Below are positions 35,032 to 47,800 of a stretch of DNA of 64,000 bases, piece by piece. Within the stretch, counting starts at the first letter, position 1. The number at the start of each line of letters is the position of its first letter. Made by a program: the position numbers and the translations under genes. The notes under the pieces are model-generated. The model did not search any database. It saw nothing but the letters and a program-made list of their open reading frames with translations, and was not told where the DNA came from. The stretch spans positions 124,001 to 188,000 of the forward strand of contig JAJNNX010000025.1 in assembly GCA_023159155.1 (NCBI GenBank), given 5' to 3'. This stretch comes from Ustulina deusta. Its lineage: Eukaryota; Ascomycota; Sordariomycetes; Xylariales; Xylariaceae.

Positions 35032-37061
35032 ATGGACCGGTCAATCCAGTGCGATGCCGACATGGCCAAGCCGGCACCAACGGATCTGAGCCACCATTAC
35101 TCCGATCTCACCAGGGCGCGGAAGCCCAACTCGCTCAAGACATTGTATAAGCTCTTTGCCATCCCGGGCATCGGTAATTTTGCTGGTGGTTCGTATAGAC
35201 AAAACCCTGTCTTCGCTTGATGCGCCTCGTCCTTTCGTCTGTGCTGACGATGACGTCGTCGTACACCAGGTCTTCCCAACGCCCAATTCTTTCCCTTCGA
35301 CACACTCGAGGCTCAGTCTGCGCATCCGCACCGATGGACACCGACGCCGAACCGTCCCGGTGGCCACGATGCTCTCTCCTCCGCCACGTCTTCGGCAAGG
35401 GGGCCTGCCGATGACCCGAAGACGGCTTCTCACGTCGTCGTCCCCCATGATACCGACACCGCCGATCCCAGCAAGAAAATTGACCTTGCCACTGCGCTCC
35501 AGTATGGCCAGGCTTCGGGATACCCGCCTCTAGTTTCGTACATTCGCCAGTTCACTCGCGAATGCTTGCACCCCAATGTCCCTTATAGGGGAGGGGCCGA
35601 GGTTGCTCTCACTGTCGGGTCGACGGACGGGTTTTCCAAGGTACTCGACGTCTTCACCAATATCTGGGTAGAAGGGAAGAATGATATTCGTGAGCGACCC
35701 GGTTTGTTGGCTGAGATCTTCATATATCCCAGTATTTTGAACCAAGCCCACCCCAGGGGCGTCCAGGTCTGCCCTGTCCAAATGGATGATGAGGGTATGT
35801 CACCCTATGGCCCTGGTGGGCTGGAAGATGTTTTGGCAAACTGGGATGATGCGAAGGGCAAGCGACCCCATCTCCTGTACACTGTCTCGTAAGTTTCCCC
35901 TGATCCTGGTCTTTTATTCGTGAAATTAGATATTCCTCCGCATAAATGAACGCATAGCTTACCCACATGTTACATTTCAGAATGGGGCACAACCCAACTG
36001 GCGGAGTTCTCTCGCTTCAGCGGAGGAGGGAGCTTTATGAGATATGTAGCAAGTATGACGTGATTATCGTCGAAGACGACCCTTACTGGTATCTCCAATT
36101 CCCGTCGGCAGAGATGGAGGAAGCAAAAGCACGCAACAAGCCGATCCCCGCGTTCAAGGCCGCTAATACCTTGCCAAAAAAGTCGGGTTACGCTTTCTTA
36201 GACTCGCTGACGCCTTCATTCCTCAACATTGATGTCGACGGCCGGGTTGTCCGATTAGACACATTCTCCAAGACAGTTGCACCAGGCTGCCGGCTTGGCT
36301 GGGTTACAGCTACGCCCGAGATTTGTACACGTATTATTCGTGTTGGTGAGACCGGTACCCAGCAACCCTCGGGGTTTGTCCAGGCGATGATTGCGGAAAA
36401 CATCATGGGGCCGCAACCCGAGGCTGTCGCCGCCTTTACCTCGAGATCACTGAAAGACCGAGCTTCTTTTACCGGTTGGAAGACGGAAGGCTGGGTACGG
36501 TGGCTTGCGGGCTTGCGTGGCGAATACGAAAGGCGCATGAATGCAATGTGTAGCCTTCTCGAGGAGAATGCGTACCAATTGAAGCAATCAACACCTGTTC
36601 GTGATGCTGACTCGGACTGGGGCGTCATTACGAAGACCAAGTTGTACGAATTCAAATGGCCGCGGGGCGGAATGTTTTTATGGGTTAAAATTCACTTCGA
36701 GGATCATCCATTGTTCCAGGCCATAGGGTCTCAGGGTAACGTGATCGGCGGAACGGCGCTCTCTACAGCACTCATGATATTCTTAACGCACAAGCCGCAC
36801 CTCGTTCTCGTAAGCCCAGGAATGATGTTCAGCGCCACCCCACAAATCGCCGCTCAGCAAGGTTGGTCCTACTTCCGTCTGTGCTTTGCCGCAGAGACGG
36901 ACGAAAGGAATAGTGCCTGCTCGATACGGTTCGGGCAGGGCGTGCAGAAGTTCTGGCGCATCAAGAAGGTCGCGGAGCTTGAGGCCCTCCTGGAGGAAGC
37001 AGACACACTTGAGCCAGAAGAATTTGAGGGTTTGCCGAATATGGGTTTGATGGGCTGCTAG
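35032..37061 (+). CDS. class I/II PLP aminotransferase, ARO8-like (aromatic / 2-aminoadipate type)
   Basis: Three exons, 35032-35188, 35270-35888 and 35981-37061, with introns of 81 and 92 nt and agreeing phases; about 618 aa. Fold-type I aminotransferase motifs in order: NFAGGLPNAQFFPFD, LQYGQASGYPPL, GSTDGFSKVLD, YTVSMGHNPTGG (PLP-binding Asn), IIVEDDPYWYLQF and DTFSKTVAPGCRLGW, where the Schiff-base Lys is about residue 356 (codon at 36270), then a C-terminal RLCFA-type segment. Fungal Aro8-like enzymes transfer amino groups between aromatic amino acids or 2-aminoadipate and 2-oxoglutarate. The chain is longer than yeast Aro8 (about 500 aa), with a Ser/Ala/Asp-rich insert after RWTPTPNRPGG and insertions near the active-site Lys and the C-terminus. 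Several paralogues exist in fungi, so no symbol is given. It is divergent with MTHFR. Confidence 0.88.
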
Positions 37062-37957
37062 ATTTTAAATAGGTAGGCGACATCGGTTGGCGCTGTAGGA
37101 CAGCTAAACGGACAGATGATAAGAGGATAGCAGTGCCGGTTGCTTTCTTTTTCTTTTTCTGTTAGATATATGGCCAATCTCAATACGAGACAGCCGGGCG
37201 CCACATTTTAGGATATAATGACGTAACATACCGTCTTGAGACACACATGACTGCACTTTCTCGTGCGTTTAGCGAGGTACCTAAGGTACCTAGGTAGTCA
37301 TCTCAGTTGATAATGATATGAAGTGGAAGCTTTCAAACCCGACCAAGCGGGGTGCGACGGCGGGAACTATAAAAACTATATGGTTGGACGTAGACTCGTA
37401 TTTCTTGTGTACCTCACCACACATCATTTACGCACCAACCAACAATATCGCTAAGGATAGAACAAGACACCTAGTGAATATCCTCAAACACCAAAGTCCA
37501 ATTCTTAAGATTAGGCGGCATCAGCAAGCAAGCCTATGACTCCATCAGCTCATGTTTAATTAAATCTGAAGGACTAGTTTCATTCAACTATCATGTTCAA
37601 GGCCAAGGATGAGTATCTCACGTGTTGTATATGAAATTATTCATTAATCTCTCGGGTTCATCGAGGTCTAGATAATAAAAAGGGCACGAATCTGGAGTCA
37701 TTGGGACTAGTTTCTAATGTCTAATCCGTTGCACGAGAGGGAAATGGCAGACATTAAAATTACCAATGACAGTGCAGCAATTCACAATTCAAGTATAAAA
37801 GACACAAAAGATGGAGAAATCTTAGGGCGGAGAAATGATCATAATGACAATTCCATTGATTCATGAGACCCTATGAACCCATTACGCCCATGACAACCGC
37901 AACCCAATGCTCTCGTATCCGTTTTCCTAGACAAGCTGCTCACCAAGCTAGTCTGAC
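37062..37957. other. intergenic region between convergent genes
   Basis: 3' flanks of the aminotransferase and RPL4. Holds a TACCTAAGGTACCTAGGTAG palindromic cluster at about 37277-37296. Nothing else recognised. Confidence 0.5.
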
Positions 37958-39263
37958 TTAGTCCTCCTTCAGGACATTGAGGAAGGCCTCAGGGGTCTTG
38001 GGGGGCTTGCCAGCCTCCTTCTTCTGCTGGCCGAGCTCCTTCTTGACGAATGTCGAGTGGTAGGGGTTGAAGCGCAGCATGATCTGCTTGTTGCGCAGGG
38101 GATTTTTCTGAATGCCAGAGCGTTTTGTCAGCGAGCTTCCCTTGGGGGCGTTGAGGACGCTTTGAATTTCGGAGCTGTTGATCAGACGGCTCAGGTCGGC
38201 CTGGGCAACGAGGTTGGAAGGCAGCAGGAAGTCCTTCTTGAGCTCGGATGGTGTGGTGGTGGTGCCGTATATGCTGTCAAGGGCCTTGAAAGCAGCCGAA
38301 GTCCAGACGATGAATCGGCCGAGATGACCACCAGGGGCCAGCTGGAGAAGGTTGAGAGCGTAGACAGAGCAAGTCTCGACACCTGGCAAGTTGCGGGTGC
38401 CCTTAACGAGATCGGTACCATCAACCTCAGGGTCGTAGATGACAAGGGGTCCACGTCTTTGGCGGTGACGGCGGCCTCGCAACTTGCCCTTTCCAGCTCG
38501 CAGCTTCTTGGACTTCTTAGACTTGATGACATCGGCAGAGGCGCCGACAGCGGACAGGATGGCGAAAGCGTTGGCGGTCTTGGCAGCAGCACCTCCCTCG
38601 AAGACGGCGGAGTCGATAACCAGGGGAACCTCAGGGACGCTAGAAATCTGGTGGCCGCGGGCGAGGAGAAGAGGGGCAACAGCGGAGGCAGCAAGAGCAG
38701 AGGCAGTAGCGAATCGCCTTCTCATTGTTAGTTGCAAACGAATCCCACAGCAAAAGCATCCGAGGAGCTCCACTTACTTCTGGCCCTGGTTGATCTTGAT
38801 GTGCCACTTGCGCCAGATCTTGGTGGGGGCGAACATACGACCGGAGCGGCACATGTTACCGAAGGCAGCCTGGCCAGCACGGTGAGTACCGCCACCAGAG
38901 ACACGAGGGATACGGGCAACAGCACGACCTGAGCGTCACATTGTCAGCAGTCACTTCCAAACACCAATCAATGCTCATGCAATCCGATCGTGTTCCCGGC
39001 GCTTGCAAATGGCCATCCCATGTCGTAGACCGCAGCGTGGAGTTATCGGGCGACTAACCGGTTCCCCAAGACTCGGCAGAGGTTTGGTGGCCGGCCTTCT
39101 CGCTCACGGCATAAGGCTGGCGCTTGTTCTTCGCCATGCCGGTATGGACCTGCTGGACAATGTCGGGTCGAATGGGAGAGGCGAAGACGGTGGGGATGGG
39201 ATGGGTAGCTCCCGAAGGAGAACCATCTTTGCCGATGATGGTGACGGTCGGTCTTGAGGCCAT
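37958..39263 (-). CDS. RPL4: 60S ribosomal protein L4 (uL4)
   Basis: Structural component of the large ribosomal subunit, whose long loop lines the nascent-peptide tunnel. Three exons: 39263-39059, 38928-38778 and 38720-37958. Introns are 130 nt (GTTAGT...CAG) and 57 nt (GTAAGT...GAG), and the product is about 372 aa. Landmarks: [55 protein letters not shown] split by intron 1, [66 protein letters not shown], and the Lys-rich end. The start ATG (39263) matches the family N-terminus. The GAG acceptor of intron 2 is less common than CAG/TAG but is the only one that preserves the KRRFATAS frame. It lies head-to-tail with eIF1, so two translation genes are adjacent on one strand. Confidence 0.95.
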
Positions 39264-40083
39264 CTTGAAGTCGCTGGGCTGTTTCCGAGTGCAAGGTTAG
39301 TCCTCGGGATCAAAGATACCAAGATCGAAAATGGTAGAGCTGGGTGAGCGAAGCCACAATTCTATGGGATGGGCGGCGTGCGTACCTCGACTCTGTGGTG
39401 GATGGTCGTGGGAAATTCGGTTGGTGATAGTTCTCAAGTCGAAAATTGACGATTGAGATCCGCAAATTAATTTTCTTTGTGGGAGCGGAGGGCTAATCGA
39501 TTCGTTTGCGCATTTGCGGCCAGCTGTCTGAACCCCCCGCCGGTCCGTGCCTGAGTGTCACGTATACGCACCACAGCACCTGTACCTGCGTAGTGGCATA
39601 GGTACTTACTGGACGCATGTCCCGCGTAGTACCTATCTTGATCTGCATTTGATGCACTGGTGAGGTCACTGGCCATTCAATGCATCTCAACCAGAATGTT
39701 AACCAGTACCTCTCAAAGCAGCGCCGCATGATCTTGGTGCGAATTTGAGTAGATCACACATTGGCTGGAGTAATCTTTTCTAGCTCATATTCAGGCTCAA
39801 CAACTCTCTCTCATTGTTATGAATCGACTAATACAGGGCGGTTACGAAATGAAGTGGATACAACGTCAAGCACATATAGGCTGCGTTATTGGCCGGGCTA
39901 GTCGAATCCATGATTGACCATTTATCTCGTATCAAAAAACATTCATCATCGCCTTCACCACATGCAAAACGAAACATTGGGCTTAATTCCTAGCACTGCT
40001 CTCGTGGCCATGGAGTGTGTATGAAGACTGTCACCGAGAGGATCTCACGAGTCACAGCTGAATGTATGCCAGCATTCGACTAC
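39264..40083. other. intergenic region, RPL4 promoter / eIF1 3' flank
   Basis: About 0.8 kb. The part nearest RPL4 probably holds the 5' UTR, possibly with an intron (a GTTAGT-like site near 39297 is on the opposite strand and is not decisive). No separate gene seen. Confidence 0.45.
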
Positions 40084-40618
40084 CTAGAAACCATGGACCT
40101 TGATTTTCTTGGCGTCGAGCTCCAAGCCCTTGGGGTCGGTGAGAAAATCCACTACGCGGGGTTAGTTTGATACTGGTCACCGGAAGTGTCGAACAAGGGG
40201 ACACGCACGCATAACCTTGCGCTGGTCACCTTGCAGTTGAATGACTTCACCCATTTTACTGTCCATCACGACAGTGCCATTGCAAGCAAATTGTTTCTTG
40301 ACGACGGTGAGAATCTTCTTTCGGTCGAACTTATTGGGCAATCCCTGAACAGTGGTCAAGGTCTTGCGACCGTTGCGCTCTACGTTGATCAGTTACGCCA
40401 CGCAAAACGGACGATGGAGCTGCCACGATGGGGGCACTAATGTTGGATTCGAATGTGGACGTATTCCTCTTGCTGACTTTTCACTTGGCTCGTGTCCTCG
40501 TCTACTTCAGCATCATGGAACGGATCTAGGCACACCCATTGCTTAGCGGGGCTGTGAGAGGGTCATTTCCCTAGGGGAAAGGCTGCATACCAAAGGACTT
40601 AAGGTTCTCGATGGACAT
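40084..40618 (-). CDS. SUI1: translation initiation factor eIF1 (SUI1), with an AT-AG intron
   Basis: eIF1 binds the 40S subunit near the P site and enforces start-codon stringency. Four exons: 40618-40591, 40525-40442, 40379-40209 and 40151-40084; 116 aa, a normal length. Motifs: MSIENLKSFDPF, EEYVHIRIQQRNGRKTLTTVQGLP, KKQFACNGTVV, GEVIQLQGDQRK, LDAKKIKVHGF. Introns 1 (65 nt, GTATGC...TAG) and 3 (57 nt, GTGCGT...TAG) are canonical. Intron 2 (40441-40380, 62 nt) must join CAA C to AG CGC to keep IQQRNGR, but begins ATTAGT rather than GTTAGT. The acceptor (GTAG) and a CTGAT branch-like site are normal. If unspliced, a stop follows within two codons (CAT TAG). This is a rare AT-AG intron, a +1 G-to-A change, or a sequencing error; otherwise the gene looks fully intact. 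Confidence 0.9.
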
Positions 40619-43600
40619 CTAGAGGATTGGGCTTTCAAGTGTATCAAGAGACGAGGGAATGAGGGTAAGTCTGTCTGCGCGATGTTCCGATAGCTCTTCA
40701 GACAAGTCGAGATACCTATGATGGTTTGGCAGTACACTAAGCATCAAGATGAATGCGCAGGGTGGGGTAAGCCGAAATGGGTCGCGATAAGGACCCCACC
40801 ATCTCCCCCGAAGTTCAACCAGCCCAGCCTTGACACCAGGTACCAGGTACTGGTACTCTACCTACCAGCATCAAAAAGGTCAAAAAGGCTCCAACAGTAC
40901 TTAACAAATTTAAAGGAAAGGTATATTGAGACACAAGAGTCTCCGGCTGGCAAAGACATGTCTATTAATTTCATTTTGACAAGAACTCCAGGCACTAGGC
41001 GGGCTCCCCAAGATCTATCTATTATCTAGTGTATATTTGAAAGTAAACAAACACCTTTGCGACAACCATGTCGAATACATTACGATTTACCTTGCAAGAA
41101 ACTACAGATTACATGGGAAACCTTGAATGTTTGCGTTGTCCAATGTCCCGAGACCATCTCATCAATCAGTTATTATGTTTAACGCAATAACTGCTGTTAC
41201 ATAGTAGTATGATAAAATGTACCCATCGCCATGAAGACCAAAGGATCCACACGGATCCCCCACGTGCCCCACCAGGGGAGATGCTAGGCATACATCAACC
41301 TACCTGCCTACCTACAAAGTAGTTCATGCGAGCGACTATCGATCCAAATTCGTGGACCAGTCGCTACGTTAAGATTCGACTCTCTCCTCTTCGGTTAACA
41401 ACTCAGGTAGGAAGATTTCCCGATTCGGGGTAAACTCAGAGTCCTCCTCTCTATTTTGCCTAGTAATGTTTCGGGGGTTTAATCGTTGACATCTCATAAA
41501 GCTCCTGCTCAGACAAAATAGAGACCCTTTTATTTTAAACAATAAGAAGAGGTAAATTGGTCACAGTGTTCGCTTATTATCTCACATATATTCCATACCT
41601 TCGAACACCAAGGTACATGGCTCATAATAATGCGACAGAATCCAATCGCCTTCCTCTTTTCCGCCATCTGCCGATGTAGGTAGCGAGCCGTTGCATTATA
41701 GGTAGTAGTCCACGAAAATTGATAGATAGGAGTGCATCCATACACTACTAGCATCACACGCTCATCTCCAGCTGGAATAAACGGTAAGCCATCAGTCATA
41801 AGGGCAGCCAATCGGCGCACTCCTGTCCACATACATATACATAGTCTTTTGGTCATACAGCCATGGTGGTGGCTGAGTTTTGTGGTCATGTTGTTCTATT
41901 CTACAGTACGACCCCAGCATTCCCCAGGATCCTCTGCATCCGAATGCACATGTAAACCAAGTCACCAAATCTCCTGATCTGTTCATACAACTCCCGCTTA
42001 GACGGTCTACCGTGAGCAAGCAGGTCAACACCCTCAATGTCTGTCTCGGTACGTTTAACATACGTTTCTGGTAATCTACACCGATATCTCCTCCTCTTCT
42101 GTCCAGGGCGCCGTTGCCAACCGTCCGACTTGGGTTACAATAATACCGTATTGTTGTCAGCAACAATTCGTTTATTGCATTCGAACCATTAATAATGGCC
42201 TGGGCCAGTGTCGTGCAGGAAAAATTGCTCTTACTGCGCATTAAAGTTGCAATCGCTGTGTGAATTGATAATAGCGACAAAGCAAGGCTACAAGTAGCGA
42301 GGAGCTTGAATGACCAGATCGACGTTGGATGCATATCAGGACAGTCTACCCACACTACCTAGGATACACCAAGTACTATAATGTAGTGGTATTGTTAGTG
42401 TATGCCTAACTTGCTATTATTTAGCATCCATTATGATATTGAGGAGTGCAGTAACGAGTCTGGGTCTAACAATATCGGCCTACAGCTGTATCATGGTGGG
42501 TTGCAGCATGAGCTCTGCCAATAGTCTTTTATCGTGTACCATATGTGCAGGTTTCTATGAACTCGATTGGTATGCGATGCCACAGTTTGCCCTCCTCCGG
42601 CTCCTGTCAGGTATGATATCACTTAACAAATTTATAATGACACGAATCAGACCCGTTCTCAGAAAGCAACTTACTACTTACATCAAAGGTTAATAAAGCA
42701 CATAGGACCATGAAACACGATATATAATGTTCGGTATTTGTTGGCTTGCCTATATTACTACCCGATATTCTGCCAATGTTCCTAGTGCTAACCTGACCGC
42801 TTCGTCTGATAATCTAGTTCTAGCCTGTCTCGGCATATTGTACTTGGGATAGCGCACTTCGTGGCACCATAACAACGACGTTCTCTCTACTAGATAGTAG
42901 TCCACGTCTCAAGAGACATCAAACGCATGGCAATAACACCCGGTGTTCGAGATCTTAAGAGTTAGGCTAGAAGGCGGCTCATTGTGACTTCTATGGGCAG
43001 ATACTTGGGGGGAACAGGCATTCTTCAGCCGTACCTGGAACAAAATATTGACCTGTGGACAACGTTATAGCTATTCTAAGATCATCATGGGTGATCAGCA
43101 GGCAACACAGTCTCACGGCACTATTCTAGATTCGATGCAATGTTATGTACTTTGGTGGCCTCGGCTCCTTGAGTGTACACTACATGGAGGTGATATGGAA
43201 AACTCTTCAAGCTGACAGCAGCAGCGGGGGCAGGCGCCAGATCTAGCCCCCCTAGGTTGGCCATGAAAAACCCTACATTGGCCAATTCTAACCCATTTTA
43301 CGGTCAAGAGGGCGCCAAGTATTACAATAAGTAGTGACTTCAAAGGGTGTCCCGAGCATTAAGGCCAAGCCTTTTCACTTCAAATTTGCGTTAACGACGA
43401 ATATAATTTAATATAGTTATTGCGATTCTTAAATATTGAAAGGGTTAACAGCTTGTATGGGGACTGGCCAAATTAGGGAATTTTCATGGCCAATGTAGGC
43501 CGGCGACAAAGATATAACTGGTATATCCGAGACACCCCTGGGGGTTCCTCAAAGATTGCGGCTACCTGTTGCGTCCTAACTCAGAATTAGGTATCTCGAT

Positions 43601-44868
43601 CCATTCTCTCACAATGTGCATGTTCTTCTTTCTAACTACGGTACCTAATCACATTTTCGTCCATTTGCCGATCTACACTAAAGGGTAGGTGGATCATGCT
43701 ATCGTGCTGGTTCATAACTTATTGGTGTATCTGGACTAGTTATAGCAAAAGATTACTAACATCAAAACACAGGTGTGAGGTACTTGAAACATTGTCGCAG
43801 ACTGTTTTCAGCACAATGATGGCTGAATCTCGATACCCTGTATGCGGCAGGGCTGTAATTCGGAGACGAACCATTGTTCTACCATACCTGCCTAACTCGA
43901 GAGCTAAGTATTGTCGAGCTGAAAAGAAACTATTGTTTTGGCATTACACTATCACCTGACTACCAATTCCTCACCTCAGATACCGTTGTTTAAGTAGGTA
44001 GACCGAACCCCACAATGCTCGAGGTCTAGCCGCTTTATAAAGTGCCTACTCTTCATTCGATGCATTGCATCTGCACGCCAAGCCAGCCAGTTCGTCGAAA
44101 GCCTCTTAACAATAACGCAAATTTACATCTTATTCGTCTATAAAAGAATTGAAAGAGCGGGTATTGTCCTTCTTGTGCCTTATCTCTAACTTGGATAATA
44201 AGTTTAAAAAGCCTCGAGGAAGGCTAATAACGATCTAGGGCCACCCAGCTTCGACGAGCAACCGGGATTTGATGGAACCCGTTCGGGAAAAGAGATCGTG
44301 TTCAGTTCGGTAAGTACCGTGGCGGTACCGTGGACCCTGGAGATCCCACGTGTGGATCATTAGGTCGCATCACGTCTTTCCTCCTTGATCCTGCATACTT
44401 ACTACACATACACCTCCCAGGCAGGGTACGTACAGCGCATATTGTCTCGGTCTCCATCCCGCGCCTGTTGTTGGCTTGCGTGAGTCGTTCGTTCGGCCTT
44501 TGCGGCTGACGGTCAGGACCTCGAGTAGGCTCGTCCAACCTATCATACTTATTAGCCACTTTTATCAGTTCTCGTATTGCATCTCCGCTCCTGCCGTGGC
44601 ACCTACTTAGGCAGGGGTCGACAAGGCCTAACAACAATCATGGCGGCTAGTGTACAAGGCCACGCTCACCGGGATGACGGGGTAATTTATTATGGTATTA
44701 AAGTCCTTCTTTCTCTTGCCTTGTGTTGGGCATGTTCGGGTTGATTCTCCGTCTGCGCCGATCTCCCTTGTTCAGTCAGACTGGGCCCGGGCTATATGGT
44801 TGTCTTCCCGTAATCCTATTAATTATTAATATTGCTTGTTCTGGTTCCCTCGAGAACCAGTCCTCGCC
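40619..44868. other. 4.2-kb intergenic region, mostly without recognised genes
   Basis: Contains the eIF1 promoter, the tentative minus-strand secreted-protein gene at 41792-42334, and the upstream region of the peroxidase. TAGTGTA/TACACTA words recur (about 41030, 42400, 43676, 44648). From 42400 to 44600 no credible coding structure was found on either strand. Confidence 0.5.
41792..42334 (-). CDS. tentative small secreted cysteine-rich protein (unknown family)
   Basis: Not recognised. From the ATG at 42334 the frame starts with a good signal-peptide pattern: a short polar start, then a hydrophobic core LLATCSLALSLLSI and AIA. The mature part has well-spaced cysteines. A candidate 57-nt intron (42063-42007, GTATGT...GTAG, with a CTCAC branch-like site) is in frame, so it can be removed or retained. 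Removal deletes one odd Cys and joins YQK to HRLSGSC, giving exons 42334-42064 and 42006-41792 and about 161 aa. N-glycosylation-like NFS and NGS sites follow the signal. The C-terminal 30 residues look less protein-like and may be wrongly included. It could be an effector-type secreted protein, or a chance open frame. Confidence 0.35.
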   Translation of the reverse strand: MHPTSIWSFKLLATCSLALSLLSIHTAIATLMRSKSNFSCTTLAQAIINGSNAINELLLTTIRYYCNPSRTVGNGALDRRGGDIGVDYQKRMLNVPRQTLRVLTCLLTVDRLSGSCMNRSGDLVTWFTCAFGCRGSWGMLGSYCRIEQHDHKTQPPPWLYDQKTMYMYVDRSAPIGCPYD

Positions 44869-47800
44869 ATGCGCTGGAATACACATTTCCTGTCGGCGAT
44901 GCTCTCGCTGAACATGCTGGCAAGAGCAGACCCAACATGGCCTTCTCAGATCGACGAGCTGGAAGAGATCATGTATCAGGTGCAAGGCTACCGCTCCCGA
45001 CAGTTTGGCGGAACTGTCATACCCTGCTCAAGCGAAGCCTCAGGACCTGGTCGCCACAACGCCGCAGAGTGGTTGAGAGCCGCTTTTCACGACATGGCGA
45101 CCACCACGGTTGCTGGCGGCCCGCGAAATGGCGGGATGGATGGGTCATTACAATACGAAATCACCAGCTCAGACAACATTGGCCCAGCATTTAATACAAC
45201 ACTCACCTTCATGGCGGACTACTATACAAGTAAATCAGGTGTGGCCGATCTTCTAGCTCTGGGTGTGTACTATGCTGTGAGATCCTGTGGTGGTCCAGTC
45301 GTCCCCATCGCTAGTGGTAGGGTTGATGCTAAAGTAGCTGGCCCTATCGGTGTCCCGCTGCCCCAAAATTCAGCCTTCACATTCCAGCAGCAGTTTGCGC
45401 GAATGGGCTTCAGCCAGACCGAGATGATTCAGGTTGTTGCATGTGGTCATACTATTGGTGGAGTCCACGAGACTGAATTCCCCCAAATCGTTCCAGTGGG
45501 CAGTACCAAAGATGGCGAGGGGCCAATGGACTCTACAGTGGATAAATTCGACAATAGGATCGTTACCGAATATGTATCGGGCAATACAACGAACCCTATG
45601 GTTGTGGGTCCTTCGATTAAAGCTACGAGAAACTCTGACTTCAAAGTCTTTAACTCAGATAGAAACGCGACGATAGCTGCTATGACAGACCCAGAGACCT
45701 TCACCAGCGTTTGCGCCACGGTATTGCAGAAAATGATTGAGGTTGTTCCTGATGGCGTTGTCCTTACCGATCCCATTCGGCCGTATGCCGTCAAGCCAGT
45801 GGACATGCAGCTCGTGCTGAACTCTGGAGCTTCAACTATGCAACTATCTGGGCTGATCCGAGTTCGCACCACTGACTTTGGAACTGACACTGCCAAGAGT
45901 GTTTCGCTAACATACAAGGATCGAAGTGGCGGTGACAACTGTGGCACCGTAGGCTGCACATATACAGCAAACCTCCTAGGTGCTACCCAGGGCTTCGACG
46001 ACACCTTCGTGGTGAGTTTACATCGCACTACCCTAGACTGTGTATGTTTTGACCCCCCTTATTAATGAAAATTCCAGTGGTTCCCGATTAGTGTTCAAAT
46101 CCCAACCGCATCGGGTATCTCCTCTTTCACTTTGACTGTTAACATGGCCAGTGGAATATCCAAGGCTTATGATAACAACGGAAACCTGTATCCTATCCAG
46201 GATGCTATTCTCATGCAGAAACCTCAAAGCTGTCTGCTTGAAGGCAAGTTGAACGTTGTGGCTGCTGTGAGTTAAACCTCTCTTTGACTTGACTGCCAAG
46301 CGTTAACATTTTGAAACAGGTTCGCAACGACCTTGATTCTCAGCCCGTCAATATGCAACTGTCATACAAGACACCCGTTGGTGACCCAAATCGCCCGGTT
46401 CCCACTCTCAATGATGTTACCGTAAATATGACAAAAGGTGACTGCGTCGGCCTTTACACATTCTATACAGGTACCTATGAAGGCCTTGGGGAGCTTGATT
46501 ATGCTACCAAGATCGATGTGGTTACCGGAACTGGTGTCTTGGCTTCACGAGATGCTTTCAAAGCAGCCAGTGGCCTAGGAGCAACATGTACCACCTTCAA
46601 CGCCCCGCCGCCTTCGATCTGCTCGAGTCCTGATGATCCTGATCCGCCGGAGGGAAGCTCTTCGACGTCGGTTACTGTGAGCCCGACTTTGACCCCGACT
46701 TTGACCCCGACTTTGACCTCATCAGGAACACTCACGAGCACTGCAGCAGTAGAGACCCCATTCCACAGACAAACTTTGGGCAACTTCACGCTAGTCGGCT
46801 GCAACACGGAGGCGACAGTTGCGGGAGTCCGCGCTCTAAGCGGTGCCAGCTACGTTTATGACGGGATGACACTCGAGAGCTGCATGACCAACTGCACAGG
46901 CTACTTCTATTGGGGCACAGAGTATGGACGAGAATGTGAGTTGTTGTCCGTTGAAAGCTACAGGGGAAATGGCCGTGTGATCTGACTAACCACCCTACAG
47001 GCTACTGTGGTAATACGGTCCATGCATCCAGCACAAACGTTACACTTGATGAGTGTAACATAGTTTGCTCTGGGGATGAGACGGAATACTGCGGCGCGGG
47101 TGACAGACTCGAACTATATGTCACAACAGGTCCTATCGCAACTCCCACTGGCACGCTGGCGGTTAAGCCGACCGTAACGCCGTATCTACGTATCGGCTGT
47201 TACGAGGAGCTCCCTAGCCGTGCGCTCACCGGAGGTGCCTTTCCGAGCGAATCCATGACCCTGGAGCTGTGTGCATCTAACTGCGCTGTCTTCACTTATT
47301 TTGCTACTGAGTTCGGCCGCGAATGCTACTGCGGCCAGTTCATCGACTCCAGGAGCAACGTGACCAACGACGCGGATTGCAACATGGTTTGTGCCGGCGA
47401 TGAGACTGAGTACTGCGGTGGCAGCGACAGACTCGAGATGTACAGGCTCATTAACCCGCCCACGTCGACCACGATGATCCCAACACCTACCATTACCCCT
47501 ACGCACAAGCCTACCGTCCCTCCCTACGCGTTTCAAGGCTGCTGGACTGAGGGTGATGGCGTGCGAGCTCTCGACGCAAAATCCACCACAGGAAACGTCA
47601 CGCTCGAGTCTTGCGCCGACTTCTGCCAGGATTACCATTACTTCGGAGCGGAATACGGAAGTGAATGCCACTGCGGTAACATCCTTGCCGCCTCTAGTAA
47701 CCAGACGAATCTGACTGACTGCAACACGCCCTGTGCAGGAGATCCATCCGAGTACTGTGGTGCTGGCAACCGACTGAACCTCTATTACTCTAACACAACC

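Noticed and set aside
36188..36655. 155-aa minus-strand frame inside the aminotransferase
   Set aside because: Antisense shadow; the plus strand has the PLP-lysine motif.
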